From Gammaproteobacteria bacterium (GTDB lineage: Bacteria > Pseudomonadota > Gammaproteobacteria > Steroidobacterales > JABDKV01), in assembly GCA_029862285.1 (NCBI GenBank), contig JAOTXR010000058.1, positions 1 to 8,836 of the forward strand: a DNA stretch of 8,836 bases. The letters are read 5' to 3'. Below, piece by piece: positions 8,650 to 8,836 of the stretch; the first letter of the stretch is position 1; the number at the start of each line of letters is the position of its first letter. The notes under the pieces are model-generated. The model searched no databases. It had not been told where the DNA came from and worked only from the letters and a program-made list of their open reading frames with translations. The position numbers and the translations under genes were made by a program.

Positions 8650-8836
8650 TTAGTATTCTTCGTGGGTATAGACTACGTCAATCGACTGGTCTTCGGCCGA
8701 GCGCGCTTCCAGGCTGAACAGGTTGTTTAGCCGGTAACGCAATAATAAAGCGCCGATGCGGTTAAACAAGCCGTAGCTGTAGCGGACATGAAGACTCGGA
8801 TGGATCTGTTTACCGGCCATGATGGCGCCGGTATCG
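8650..8836 (-). CDS. tamB: TamB-like translocation/assembly protein, C-terminus (partial)
   Basis: The last 61 codons and TAA stop (8652-8650) of a minus-strand gene that enters from the right edge. The peptide includes GKQIHPSLHVRYSYGLFN, then LLLRYRLNNLFSLEARS and ends VDVVYTHEEY-like (IDVVYTHEEY exactly). Alternating beta strands of the form K-I-P-L-V-Y-G-LF, LRY-L and SLEA, with a final D-VY, resemble the C-terminal end of TamB (DUF490). That inner-membrane protein spans the periplasm, works with the BamA-like TamA, and is linked to outer-membrane assembly and phospholipid transport. The rest of the protein is outside the window, so the identification rests on this short end. It is convergent with the atp operon. 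Confidence 0.6.
   Translation of the reverse strand, partial: DTGAIMAGKQIHPSLHVRYSYGLFNRIGALLLRYRLNNLFSLEARSAEDQSIDVVYTHEEY

Overview
The window is an ordinary chromosomal housekeeping locus, most likely from a gammaproteobacterium. It carries a complete F1Fo ATP synthase operon in the canonical order atpI-atpB-atpE-atpF-atpH-atpA-atpG-atpD-atpC. Subunit lengths are almost the same as in Escherichia coli as I remember them: b 156, alpha 513, gamma 286, beta 459 and epsilon 140 residues. A chromosomal parB lies just upstream on the same strand. The two edge genes fit a marine or soil gammaproteobacterium. They are an N-terminal membrane segment of a kind I associate with cyclase/TPR proteins, and a TamB-like C-terminus. 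The exact lineage cannot be fixed from this sequence.

Layout: 1-179 holds the start of a minus-strand membrane protein that runs off the left edge. 180-452 is a divergent intergenic region with a likely parB promoter. 453-1319 is parB. 1320-1695 is a 376-base leader with the best non-coding structure in the window: an inverted repeat over a TTGAAC/TATAAT promoter, a GC-rich hairpin, then a perfect-stem intrinsic terminator, all before atpI begins. 1696-8546 is the nine-gene atp operon on the plus strand. Its junctions are tight: two TGATG stop/start overlaps, gaps of 2 to 47 bases elsewhere, and small hairpins at several junctions. 8547-8649 is a short convergent gap without a clear terminator. 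8650-8836 is the C-terminal end of a minus-strand gene resembling tamB.

Function: AtpB, AtpE and AtpF form the proton-conducting Fo part. AtpA, AtpD, AtpG, AtpH and AtpC form F1 and its stalk, and AtpI helps assembly. All key residues checked (a-subunit Arg, c-subunit Asp, both P-loops, the alpha arginine finger, the beta catalytic Glu) are present, so the enzyme should be active and proton-driven. ParB keeps its CTP-binding, DNA-binding and ParA-stimulating motifs, but parA is not next to it.

No exotic or clearly new protein system is visible. The item most worth following is the promoter-terminator unit at 1415-1541. It could be an attenuator controlling ATP synthase expression, a small RNA of about 70 nt, or just the parB terminator lying beside an atp promoter.
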